A program made the position numbers and the translations under genes. A DNA stretch of 20,109 bases from Epsilonproteobacteria bacterium 4484_65 (lineage in GTDB: Bacteria > Campylobacterota > Campylobacteria > Campylobacterales > Sulfurovaceae): NCBI GenBank assembly GCA_002085305.1, contig NATJ01000020.1:1-20109 (forward strand), given 5' to 3'. The notes below the pieces were generated by a model that worked only from the letters and a program-made list of their open reading frames with translations, did not search any database and was not told where the DNA came from. Shown here piece by piece: positions 12,989 to 20,109 of this stretch; position 1 is the first letter of the stretch, and every line of letters begins with the position of its first letter.

Positions 12989-15900
12989 TCATCCCTCAAC
13001 CGTCAAACTCTCCTCCAAATAAACCCCAAGTTCCTTAGCCTCTTCCAAGATCATTTCACTCACCTTCATCTTACTCTCTATGATCACATCTGCAAGTTTA
13101 GACTTGATATGTAGCTCCAACGGACGATTTCCCGGATAGCGTTCTACCAGGCACATGAGGTCTTCTACTGTTTTTGCATCCGGCATGAGGTTTAAAGCCA
13201 GGATAAGTGGCGGTTGTACAGGTTCCGGGGTGTGTTTTTCCTCTTTTTGTACCTTAACCTTTGTTTTCTTCGCATCTTTGATGGATGAGATTTTTAAGAT
13301 ATTCATACGTGTGAAGTCACCATCTTTAGTTATCTTTACTTTAAAGGCTATAGGTTTCGTAAGATCAAAATCTTCATCTAGTTCTTTAAGACGGTTTTCA
13401 AAAAGCATGAGTTCTATATTTCCGTGTAGGTCCATGATGTTGGCTATACCAAACTTGTTTCCCTTTTTGGAGATCTTTTCTGTGATACCTTCTATCTTTC
13501 CTATGAACATCGCTTGTGAACCATCTGCCAGATCATCTATTTCAGAGCTGAGTGTATAGTCTATACCATCCAACGTTTCACGGTATTTATCCAATGGGTG
13601 TCCTGAAACATAGAAGCCTAAAGACTCTTTTTCCATCTCCAGTATCTCCATAGGTTCAAACTCATCCATGTGTGTAAGTTCAAGTGTCACAGCAGTCATC
13701 TCTTCATCATCACCCCAAAGAGAAGTTTCTGCTTGTTTTCTCGCTTCTCCTGCTTTTTTAGCCATATCTATGATCTCTTCAAGCTGTGAGAGCATCGCTT
13801 TACGCGAGTATCCAAAGCTGTCAAATGCCCCTGCTTTCACAAGTGTTTCAATCACTCTTTTATTGACTTTACTTGAATCTATACGGGAAACGAAATCAGA
13901 CAGGTCTTTAAACTCATCATCTCCTCTGGCTTCAAGCATGGTATTTATCGCAATGTCTCCTGCACCTTTTAGCGCTCCCATACCAAACATAACGACCTCA
14001 TCACCATCAATATTACGTGCTTCGAATACTAAACCCGATTTATTGATATCTGGTGGGAGAAGTTTCATACCCATATGCTTGACTTCATCCACATATCTCA
14101 CTACCTTGTCCGTGTTATTTTTTTCCAAGGTCAAAATAGCCGCCATGAACTCTGTCGGGTAATAGTGCTTCAAAAACGATGTATAAAAAGTTATCATCGC
14201 GTAGGCTGCTGAGTGTGATTTGTTAAACCCATATCCGGCAAATTTCACGATAAGATCGAAAAGGTTTGCTGCTTTTTCTCTGTCAAAACCTTTTTGTGCT
14301 GCACCATCTGCAAACTCATCTTTGAGTTTGTCCATCTCTTCTTTGACCTTTTTACCCATAGCTCTACGTACCAAGTCCGCACCACCAAGGCTAAAGCCAC
14401 CAATAGTCTGTACGATCTGCATAACCTGTTCCTGATAAACAATTACCCCATAAGTAGGTTTCAAGATAGGCTCTAGTTCAGGGAACGCATACGTTACCTC
14501 TGCACGTCCATGTTTACGCTCAACAAAGTCGTCTAGCATCCCTGATTCCATCGGACCAGGTCGGTAGAGAGCAAGCATCGCAATGACATCTTCAAAACCG
14601 TTTGGCTTAAGCTTTTTGGCAAGGTCTTGCATACCGGCAGATTCTATCTGGAAGAGTCCAAGTGTCTCACCTGTACCAATGTACTCATACACTTCTTTGT
14701 CTTCTATATTTTCTTCAACAAAGTTGATGCGTTTCCCATGTCTTCGCTCTACCAGTTGCAATGCCTCTTCTATAACCGTAAGGGTCTTTAGACCCAAAAA
14801 GTCAAACTTTATGAGATCAACATCTTCCACATACTTACCTGAGTATTGTGTCGCTAAGGTATCAAGTCCTGTAGGTTTAAAGAGCGGTGTTTTTTGCCAA
14901 AGTGGCTCATTTGAAATCACAACACCCGCAGCATGTGTCCCTGCATTTCTGTTCAGTCCTTCAAGTGCAAGTGCATATTCCCAAGTACGTTTTGCCTGTG
15001 GGTCACTCTCAAGCAATTCTTTGATCTTCGGTTCTTTCTCATAAGAACCTTTAAGATCAATACCCAGTTCATCAGGGATGAGTTTTGCCATTGCATCTGC
15101 TTTGGAATAAGGCATATCAAGCACACGTGCAACATCACGGATGACCCCTTTTGCCAAAAGCTTACCAAAAGTAATGATCTGGGCAACGTTCACACGCCCG
15201 TATTTATCCACTACATAGTCGAGTATCTCTTGACGACGTGCCTGACAGAAATCCATATCGATATCCGGCATAGAGATACGTTCCGGGTTCAAGAAACGCT
15301 CAAAGAGCAGTCCGTAAGGCATCGGGTCTATATCGGTGATACCCAAAGAATATGCCACAAGTGACCCAGCCGCAGATCCACGTCCGGGCCCAACAGGTAT
15401 ACCCATCTGCTTCGCTGCATCCACAAAATCCCAAACGATGAGCATATAACCAGGGAACTTCATATCGTTGATGATGTCCATCTCTACTTTGAGTCTGTCT
15501 CTATACTCTTCATGTTTCTCATCCGGGACTATTTTAAGCCGTTCCTCCAACCCTTTTTTAGACTCTTCTACAAAAAGTACAATATCATTTACTAACGAAT
15601 ACTCTACATCCGGTTCAGGCATGGTAATGTTTGACTCAGCGGCTCTTTCTCTGGCAAATTTAAAGTTAGGAGGTGTTGGATCACCCAATTTTATCTCTAA
15701 ATTACATTTGTCTGCTATCTCCTGGGTGTTTTCCAATGCTTCAGGGATATCTGCAAAAAGTTCAGCCATCTGTTCTGGTGACTTCACATAAAACTCATGT
15801 ACAGAGTGGCGAAGACGATTTGGATCATCATAAAGTTTGTTCATCGCGATACACATAAATGCCTCATGTGCATCTGCATCTTTTTGTACAGTGTAGTGTG

Positions 15901-16558
15901 TATCATTAGTCGCAATAATTTTAATGCCTGTCTCTTGTGAAAGTTGTATGATCTGTTTATCAATTCTATGCTGATCACCAATTCCGTGACGCATCAATTC
16001 AAGATAAAAGTCCTCACCAAAAACATCTTTGTATTTAAGTGCGACTCGTTTTGCTTCATCATACCCTTTTGCACCAAATTTCAGGTTTCGTTCTGAAAGG
16101 TTCAAGTTCCAGTTCACTTCTCCCTGTAAGCAAGCAGAAGAACAGATAATACCTTCAGAATTATCTTTAAGTAGATCCCAGTTGATACGAGGATAGTAGT
16201 AAAATCCATTAATGTATGCTTGAGAAGAAAGATACATAAGGTTTTTATACCCTACCTCATTTTTAGCATACAGACAAAGGTGAAAACGCTGACGTACAGA
16301 TTTGTCACCCAACTCTTCCTGGTTATGCACATACGCTTCCATTCCGATGATAGGCTTGATACCTTCTTTTCGCATCGTATTGTAAAAATCTATCGTCCCA
16401 AACATATTTCCATGATCCGTCATCGCCACAGAAGTCATACCCTGCTCTTTTATCTTCTTGGCAAGTGATTTGATCTTGTTTGCACCATCGAGTAATGAGT
16501 ACTCTGTATGTAAATGTAAGTGCGTAAATTGAGGAGTTGATTTTGGTTCTTCTGACAT
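12989..16558 (-). CDS. dnaE: DNA polymerase III alpha subunit
   Basis: This 1189-aa replicative polymerase is the family's normal length and appears intact. The PHP domain starts with HLHLH (13-17) and TDHGNMFG (47-54). The polymerase core holds the catalytic aspartates Asp432 and Asp434 in MPDIDMDF, and Asp586 in IKFDFLG. Other hallmarks are PVGPGRGSAAGSLVAY (388-403), FQIESAGMQDL (637-647) and GFNKSHSAAYA (777-787). A helix-hairpin-helix is at FGMGALKGAG (858-867). QAETSLWG (942-949) looks like the internal sliding-clamp binding motif, and the OB fold spans about 1015-1092. Histidines in the PHP site suggest retained metal binding. ATG has AAAGGTC upstream, and TATATT (16586-16591, minus) is a possible -10. 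It is probably monocistronic: terminator-like DNA follows and a relic gene precedes it. Confidence 0.98.
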   Translation of the reverse strand: MSEEPKSTPQFTHLHLHTEYSLLDGANKIKSLAKKIKEQGMTSVAMTDHGNMFGTIDFYNTMRKEGIKPIIGMEAYVHNQEELGDKSVRQRFHLCLYAKNEVGYKNLMYLSSQAYINGFYYYPRINWDLLKDNSEGIICSSACLQGEVNWNLNLSERNLKFGAKGYDEAKRVALKYKDVFGEDFYLELMRHGIGDQHRIDKQIIQLSQETGIKIIATNDTHYTVQKDADAHEAFMCIAMNKLYDDPNRLRHSVHEFYVKSPEQMAELFADIPEALENTQEIADKCNLEIKLGDPTPPNFKFARERAAESNITMPEPDVEYSLVNDIVLFVEESKKGLEERLKIVPDEKHEEYRDRLKVEMDIINDMKFPGYMLIVWDFVDAAKQMGIPVGPGRGSAAGSLVAYSLGITDIDPMPYGLLFERFLNPERISMPDIDMDFCQARRQEILDYVVDKYGRVNVAQIITFGKLLAKGVIRDVARVLDMPYSKADAMAKLIPDELGIDLKGSYEKEPKIKELLESDPQAKRTWEYALALEGLNRNAGTHAAGVVISNEPLWQKTPLFKPTGLDTLATQYSGKYVEDVDLIKFDFLGLKTLTVIEEALQLVERRHGKRINFVEENIEDKEVYEYIGTGETLGLFQIESAGMQDLAKKLKPNGFEDVIAMLALYRPGPMESGMLDDFVERKHGRAEVTYAFPELEPILKPTYGVIVYQEQVMQIVQTIGGFSLGGADLVRRAMGKKVKEEMDKLKDEFADGAAQKGFDREKAANLFDLIVKFAGYGFNKSHSAAYAMITFYTSFLKHYYPTEFMAAILTLEKNNTDKVVRYVDEVKHMGMKLLPPDINKSGLVFEARNIDGDEVVMFGMGALKGAGDIAINTMLEARGDDEFKDLSDFVSRIDSSKVNKRVIETLVKAGAFDSFGYSRKAMLSQLEEIIDMAKKAGEARKQAETSLWGDDEEMTAVTLELTHMDEFEPMEILEMEKESLGFYVSGHPLDKYRETLDGIDYTLSSEIDDLADGSQAMFIGKIEGITEKISKKGNKFGIANIMDLHGNIELMLFENRLKELDEDFDLTKPIAFKVKITKDGDFTRMNILKISSIKDAKKTKVKVQKEEKHTPEPVQPPLILALNLMPDAKTVEDLMCLVERYPGNRPLELHIKSKLADVIIESKMKVSEMILEEAKELGVYLEESLTVEG

Positions 16559-16632
16559 TTATGACCTTTAAAATATTAGGGATTTAATATAGCAGAGTTT
16601 AGGTAAAAATGGATTGAAACAATACTTTAATT

Positions 16633-16782
16633 TTACACATGATTTATAATAAACCGGTGTATGGCTTCAAACACCTCATCATACCCCTTGTCTGCTAAGA
16701 TACTATGTCTCTCACGCGGGAGTAAAAGCAGTTTTTTATCTTTGGAACTTACATTATCATAGATGAGTTGTGCACTCTCCAT
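16633..16782 (-). pseudogene. C-terminal relic of an alpha/beta hydrolase
   Basis: A 49-codon open frame reads SAQLIYDNVSSKDKKLLLL, then PRERHSILADKGYDEVFEAI, and ends HRFIINHV. This matches the last 45-50 residues of esterase/monoacylglycerol-lipase type alpha/beta hydrolases, where SA..IYD..SS..K.L..L..S.H.I..D...DEVF..I..FI is typical, with the catalytic His in the RERHSIL position. An in-frame stop lies directly before the ATG, and there is no Shine-Dalgarno. The rest of the hydrolase (nucleophile elbow, acid residue) is not found in the upstream 180 bp in any frame I read. I therefore call it a gene remnant left by deletion. It is the only coding trace in the 16559-16960 interval. Confidence 0.6.
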
Positions 16783-16874
16783 TTATAAGGTTTTAAATTT
16801 CAAATAATCATCATTATGTTAATTACAAAAGCACTCTCACTGTTACTTTAAATTTAATTGGAATTTGTGTAATC

Positions 16875-16917
16875 TTAAACGAAAAATGAGACCCGAAATA
16901 GGCACTTTTTCGTTTAA
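16875..16917. repeat. Perfect 12-bp inverted repeat beside the DJ-1 terminator
   Basis: TTAAACGAAAAA (16875-16886) and TTTTTCGTTTAA (16906-16917) form a perfect 12-bp stem with a 19-nt loop that contains CC/GG pairing. It follows the DJ-1 terminator and shares part of its T-run. It may be a second terminator or an element left at the boundary with the hydrolase relic. Confidence 0.5.
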
Positions 16918-16944
16918 AAAATAGGTTTTCGGAGAGAAAACCTA
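16916..16944 (-). terminator. Rho-independent terminator of the DJ-1 operon
   Basis: TAGGTTTTC (16922-16930) and GAAAACCTA (16936-16944) make a perfect 9-bp stem with a 5-nt GGAGA loop. Read on the minus strand it is followed by six T. It lies 16 bp after the DJ-1 stop codon and is the clearest intrinsic terminator in the window. Confidence 0.8.
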
Positions 16945-16960
16945 ACCATATAAATTGGAT

Positions 16961-17524
16961 TTAGCAATAATCCAAAAGCATCCCCTCTTTAACTGCTTGC
17001 ATACTCTCTTCACCCACAAGCTTTTTCACGATAGCCAAGCCAAAACATACTGCCGTTCCGGGGCCTTGTGAGGTAAGTACATTACCATCTTCTACCACTT
17101 TGAGGTCATCTCTGTAACCTGGATGGCCTATCTCATCTTTTGCTCCGGGGTAACAAGTATAGTCATTACCCAAAACCCCTGCTTTTTTGAGTACAAATGG
17201 AGCAGCACACATCGCACCTATGATTTTTTTTGCTTTAAACTCTTGAACAAGTTCTATCACTCGGGCATGTTCAGCCAAAGCGTATGTACCATCCCATCCA
17301 CCGGGAAGTACCATCATATCAAAGTCATCACTAATAACATTTTTGATAGCAGTATCAGCCTTGACACCAATACCATTGGCTCCTATGACTACCTTGCCAT
17401 GACCCAGTGACTCATCTATATATGCCACACGTACTTCAACGCCTCCACGACGCATTACATCAATAAGCGCCACTGCCTCTAATTCTTCAAATCCTTCTGC
17501 CAAAGGTAATAATACACTTGCCAT
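16961..17524 (-). CDS. DJ-1/PfpI (YajL-like) family protein
   Basis: This 187-aa protein is of the DJ-1/ThiJ/PfpI superfamily, in the size range of YajL and human DJ-1. The nucleophilic cysteine Cys106 lies in IIGAMCAAPFVL and the conserved acidic partner Glu16 in EGFEELEAV. MVLPGG (71-76) and GPGTAVCFGLAI (154-165) are typical. The histidine that lies near the cysteine in human DJ-1 (HPLAKD) is replaced by Tyr125 (YPGAKD). Family members act in oxidative or carbonyl stress; the exact reaction is debated, and I assign none. The start ATG overlaps the stop of the upstream flavin oxidoreductase (TAATG, one shared base), so the two are translationally coupled. A strong terminator follows, making this the last gene of the set. 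Confidence 0.92.
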   Translation of the reverse strand: MASVLLPLAEGFEELEAVALIDVMRRGGVEVRVAYIDESLGHGKVVIGANGIGVKADTAIKNVISDDFDMMVLPGGWDGTYALAEHARVIELVQEFKAKKIIGAMCAAPFVLKKAGVLGNDYTCYPGAKDEIGHPGYRDDLKVVEDGNVLTSQGPGTAVCFGLAIVKKLVGEESMQAVKEGMLLDYC

Positions 17525-18477
17525 TATTTTCTCCTATTTAATATATGTGTTACGATACGATGTCCGTGATTAAGTGCAATAGCGATACTTCCGCCACTAT
17601 TAAATACTATATCTCCGGCAACATAAAGTCCTTCTACTTCACTCTCATAATTTTCATCAAAAATGGGTTCACCCATATCATCCAAGGTAATACAGCAAGA
17701 ACTCAAAAAGTCCTTAGGTGTAGTTCCGCCAATAGCATAAATAATTCGGTCAAACAACTCAGCACCATCAGAAAAGTTGACTTTCACTTGTCCATGCTCA
17801 CTCTCTAAACTTTCTATGTTTACACCTAAATTTAAAGTCACTGCTTCATCATCTTCATATTTTGCGATCATCACCAGGTTAGTAGGATTTGGTCTGCTAA
17901 GCATCTCTCTTCTGTAGTTCAGTGTTACTTCATTTGTTTCACTTAACTCACAAGCATATTCCACTGCAGTATCTCCGCCACCCACAACAAGGATCTTCTC
18001 ACCGTTGCTGCATTTATCTAAATTAAAATTAATTTGTGTTCTAAGCGATGGAGGAATCTTATAGGAAGGCTTATTGGGTTTACCCATACGACCGATGCAG
18101 ACAATGATATTTTTAGCCATATCCACACCACATCCTGAAGTCACATGAAAAATGTCACCCTCTTTCTTTACTTTCTCAACGGCACAGTTAAAACGTGTAT
18201 CTATAAGCTCATCATCCAGGAGTTTGTCAAAATAATCCAAAGTACTCTCTTTCGTACCATCAATAAAATCAACATTTCCTTCCAGTTCTACCTCTTGACC
18301 TTGCCAGTCTTTATCGACACGTTTGTTATCTTTATAAAATTTTCTGATCGTATGGGAATGGTTATCTGTTTTTTCGATCATCAGTACTTTGCCAAGCCCC
18401 AATTCTTTTGCTTCGACCACAGAGCCTATTCCACCTGGTCCACCGCCAATAATTATCAAGTCATATATATTTTCCAT
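17524..18477 (-). CDS. FAD/NAD(P)H-dependent oxidoreductase, YpdA/thioredoxin reductase-like fold without CxxC
   Basis: This 317-aa pyridine-nucleotide flavin oxidoreductase has two Rossmann motifs. The FAD motif is GGGPGG (11-16) and the NAD(P) motif is GGGDTAVEYA (166-175), followed by YRREMLSR (188-195), whose paired arginines point to NADPH. A conserved IYAIGGTTP (246-254) and LYVAGDI (284-290) complete the fold. The CxxC redox pair of thioredoxin reductase is absent. In size and in lacking CxxC it resembles YpdA-type bacillithiol disulfide reductases or ferredoxin-NADP reductase-like proteins; the substrate is unknown. Cysteine pair Cys261-Cys262 is adjacent, not a CxxC. AGGAGTG precedes the ATG. 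It lies 62 bp after the adaptor gene and overlaps the DJ-1 start, suggesting a redox or thiol stress role. Confidence 0.85.
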   Translation of the reverse strand: MENIYDLIIIGGGPGGIGSVVEAKELGLGKVLMIEKTDNHSHTIRKFYKDNKRVDKDWQGQEVELEGNVDFIDGTKESTLDYFDKLLDDELIDTRFNCAVEKVKKEGDIFHVTSGCGVDMAKNIIVCIGRMGKPNKPSYKIPPSLRTQINFNLDKCSNGEKILVVGGGDTAVEYACELSETNEVTLNYRREMLSRPNPTNLVMIAKYEDDEAVTLNLGVNIESLESEHGQVKVNFSDGAELFDRIIYAIGGTTPKDFLSSCCITLDDMGEPIFDENYESEVEGLYVAGDIVFNSGGSIAIALNHGHRIVTHILNRRK

Positions 18478-18539
18478 ATTTCACTCCTGCACTCTAATAG
18501 TAGTGTATCATTTTTTGCTAACGAATTAATACACAGGAA

Positions 18540-19331
18540 TTAATCATCACTCTGTATTGTTACTTTTGCATACATCCCGGGAAAGACATTTGAATCCCCT
18601 TTATCAAAAGAGATACGCAGCTTGATCTTGTGTGTCATAGGATTTGCATCGGGTATGATTGCATGTATCATACCAACGGTCTTATAATTAATAGAAGGTA
18701 TTTCAACTAATACTTTTTGCTTTTCTCTTATCTTGCCTATGATGCCTTCTGAGACTGAAACATCTATCTCCAGACTCTCTGTATCCACAAGCATAATGGT
18801 CAGCATACCCGGCATGACCATATCACCAACTTTGATGTTTTTCTGCACCACAACTCCCGCAGAAGGTGCTTTCATCTTTAAGTAGTTAAAGATCGTTGCC
18901 ATCTGCTTTGCTTTGATCGAAGCTTGTTCAACCATCACTTGTGCAGAATCTAACATACCACTTACATTTTCAGCCTGTGCCTCCATATCATCTATATCCA
19001 TCATAGGCATATTGCTCTTATTTTGTAATCGTTCTTTTCTTTTATTGATATTTTGCAGTCTTTTACGCCAAAACTCTACCACGATCTTGGACTGCTCCAG
19101 CATCAGGTCAGCTTGTGACTTCATGATGTCAAACTCTGCAGACTCCATCTCATAGAGCTCATCTTCGCGTTCAACTTTGTCACCAAGTTTTACAAATACC
19201 TTTTTTATATATCCCATATAACGGCTACCGATCATTTTCTGTCCATCAGAAATAACCGTACCTGTGAGTCTGATATCACTCGCTTCCAATGATAGGATGA
19301 GTAAAAAAGTTACAGTTAATAGTATTTTCAT
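18540..19331 (-). CDS. Periplasmic adaptor (HlyD/RND membrane-fusion) protein without a pump partner
   Basis: This 263-aa exported adaptor starts with a signal peptide (about 1-17). The lipoyl/biotinyl half-domains are at about 38-68 (GYIKKVFVKLGDKVEREDELYEM) and 153-182 (MKAPSAGVVVQKNIKVGDMV). They flank a coiled-coil hairpin (about 69-148). A beta-barrel follows, ending in FPGMYAKVTIQ. Adaptors normally link an inner-membrane RND or ABC pump to an outer-membrane channel, but neither is present in the window, and the next gene is a soluble flavoprotein. The protein is short (typical RND adaptors are 350-400 aa) and lacks the usual C-terminal membrane-proximal domain. It may serve a CusB-like metal pump encoded elsewhere. 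The start follows the cytochrome gene by 10 bp with a weak AGGCAGA site. Confidence 0.85.
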   Translation of the reverse strand: MKILLTVTFLLILSLEASDIRLTGTVISDGQKMIGSRYMGYIKKVFVKLGDKVEREDELYEMESAEFDIMKSQADLMLEQSKIVVEFWRKRLQNINKRKERLQNKSNMPMMDIDDMEAQAENVSGMLDSAQVMVEQASIKAKQMATIFNYLKMKAPSAGVVVQKNIKVGDMVMPGMLTIMLVDTESLEIDVSVSEGIIGKIREKQKVLVEIPSINYKTVGMIHAIIPDANPMTHKIKLRISFDKGDSNVFPGMYAKVTIQSDD

Positions 19332-19341
19332 CTTCTGCCTG

Positions 19342-19764
19342 TTACCATTTTCTTAAACGTACATGACACTGCATACATCGACTGGCAATTTTACTATACG
19401 CCTGAAGCGCTTGCACAGCATCACCATCTGAAAAACGTTCCTCGATATCTTCTGATTTTTTTATGATCTTTTTTTGTATCTTATTGGTCATTTTCAAATC
19501 GTTCTGTAGCCATTTTTCATAAATATCTTTATTGTTTACCTCTGCATCAGTAGGTCTGATCTTCACAATGGTCTCTTTAAGGTCTTTTACTCCTGCTTTA
19601 ATGATATCTGCATTGTTATAGAAAAAGCCTGACTGTATATCTTGCATCGCTTGTGCCATCTTTTGCATATCAAGTATTCTCTCTCCTTGACTATACCCTT
19701 CAGCCGAAGCCAATGTAGTTGCCAATACAGCAGTTATCGTAAGTCTAAGTAGTAACTTTCTCAT
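19342..19764 (-). CDS. Cytochrome c'-like periplasmic protein
   Basis: This 140-aa protein has a signal peptide (about 1-21, ending LASA) and a single haem-binding motif, Cys130-Met-Gln-Cys133-His134, just seven residues from the C-terminus. The rest is predicted helical (MQKMAQAMQDIQSGFFYNN, DLKETIVKIR, MTNKIQKKIIKK). A four-helix bundle with a C-terminal CxxCH is the cytochrome c'/c-556 arrangement. Those proteins bind gases such as NO or carry electrons in the periplasm; which applies here cannot be told. An AAAGGGATAT site precedes the ATG, and TACAAT (complement of 19802-19807) is a possible -10. It is first in a four-gene minus-strand cluster with the adaptor, the flavoprotein and DJ-1. 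Confidence 0.88.
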   Translation of the reverse strand: MRKLLLRLTITAVLATTLASAEGYSQGERILDMQKMAQAMQDIQSGFFYNNADIIKAGVKDLKETIVKIRPTDAEVNNKDIYEKWLQNDLKMTNKIQKKIIKKSEDIEERFSDGDAVQALQAYSKIASRCMQCHVRLRKW

Positions 19765-19969
19765 TTTATATCCCTTTATTTATAAATATTTCAATATCAA
19801 CATTGTAACCAATTATCTTTAATGACACAGTTACATTGATAATCATCATATATATTAATTACATTTTTTTATATTGTTTAAGTTTTAATTCAAATATATA
19901 CTGCTAAGATACTATTATCTCAAGTTAGAACTATCTAATAGTTCGAGTTAAAAAATAAAAGGATAAAAG
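19765..19969. promoter_or_regulatory. Divergent promoter region with a 17-bp dyad near the plus-strand start site
   Basis: This 205-bp AT-rich gap separates the cytochrome gene from the plus-strand small exported gene. On the plus strand TACTAT (19910-19915) is a reasonable -10. GAACTA-TCTAA-TAGTTC (19928-19944) is a perfect 6+5+6 dyad that would lie just past the start site, where a repressor could act; it could equally be a leader hairpin. On the minus strand TACAAT (19802-19807) may drive the cytochrome operon. No gene is seen in the gap. Confidence 0.4.
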
Positions 19970-20109
19970 ATGAGAAAAACCGTTATATCATGTGTAGCAG
20001 CAGCTGCACTCATTACAAGTGCATCAGCAGATTTTAGTTTCGGAGATATGTTCAAAGATATGAAAGATGCTGCGATCAGTATGAGTAAAGATGCTAAAGA
20101 TAGCGTTGA
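19970..20109 (+). CDS. Small exported protein, start only (window ends)
   Basis: An ATG with AAAGGATAAAAG upstream opens a frame of 46 codons plus two bases that runs off the window without a stop. The N-terminus is a signal peptide (MRKTVISCVAAAALITSASA, cleavage before DFSFGD). The mature start is DFSFGDMFKDMKDAAISMSK, then DAKDSV, an amphipathic, Asp/Lys/Met-rich segment. It is too short to assign. It resembles other small exported Campylobacterota proteins only in general character. Confidence 0.7.
   Translation, partial: MRKTVISCVAAAALITSASADFSFGDMFKDMKDAAISMSKDAKDSV

Noticed and set aside
13160..16558. Possible split or frameshift in dnaE
   Set aside because: One uninterrupted 1189-codon frame holds all the domains in order.
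19837..19851. A Fur-box-like TGATAATCATCATAT upstream of the cytochrome gene, with similar stretches at 7581-7594 and 16803-16818
   Set aside because: Only one half matches the 7-1-7 pattern well, and AT-rich intergenic DNA gives many such partial matches.
1..20109. tRNA, rRNA, CRISPR arrays or phage genes
   Set aside because: I saw no cloverleaf-like sequence, no regularly spaced repeats and no phage or integrase proteins.

Overview
The window looks like a chromosomal segment from a chemolithoautotrophic Campylobacterota (Sulfurovum/Sulfurimonas-like) bacterium. This is inferred from moderately AT-rich coding DNA, AT-rich intergenic regions, AAGGA/AGGAG ribosome binding sites, and a set of enzymes suited to the (reductive) TCA cycle: two-subunit class I fumarase, two malate dehydrogenases and a monomeric NADP-type isocitrate dehydrogenase. 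Nearly all genes are on the minus strand. The only plus-strand genes are two small secreted proteins.

Region 1 (about 70-6210, minus) reads as one locus: ETF-quinone oxidoreductase -> a fused EtfB-EtfA -> malate dehydrogenase 1 -> (114-bp gap with a hairpin) -> fumarase alpha -> fumarase beta. Spacings are 9-18 bp within the tight parts, and two RBSs overlap the preceding stop codon. Its EtfB half carries sequence hallmarks of the FixA/bifurcating EtfB lineage. No acyl-CoA dehydrogenase is present, so the electron donor is unknown. Region 2 (6456-9750, minus) holds malate dehydrogenase 2, whose cofactor loop looks NADP-adapted, and a monomeric isocitrate dehydrogenase that lacks about 70 residues close to its N-terminus. 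Multiple hairpins lie in the intergenic spaces.

Region 3 (9930-12830) is a patch of uncharacterised envelope genes. It has a 70-aa acidic secreted protein (plus), a 335-aa exported protein with a coiled coil, a 231-aa exported repeat-containing helical protein and a 147-aa single-pass membrane protein. The convergent intergenic region 10218-10421 is dense in long inverted repeats and could encode a structured RNA. Region 4 (12972-16558) is dnaE with a downstream terminator. It is followed by a 402-bp interval containing a decayed alpha/beta-hydrolase C-terminus and a strong terminator.

Region 5 (16916-19764, minus) is an operon-like set: a cytochrome c'-like protein, an orphan RND-type periplasmic adaptor, an NADPH-type flavin oxidoreductase without a CxxC pair, and a DJ-1/PfpI protein coupled by a TAATG overlap. 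The window ends in the start of another small exported protein on the plus strand. No tRNA, rRNA, CRISPR array or transposase was seen.
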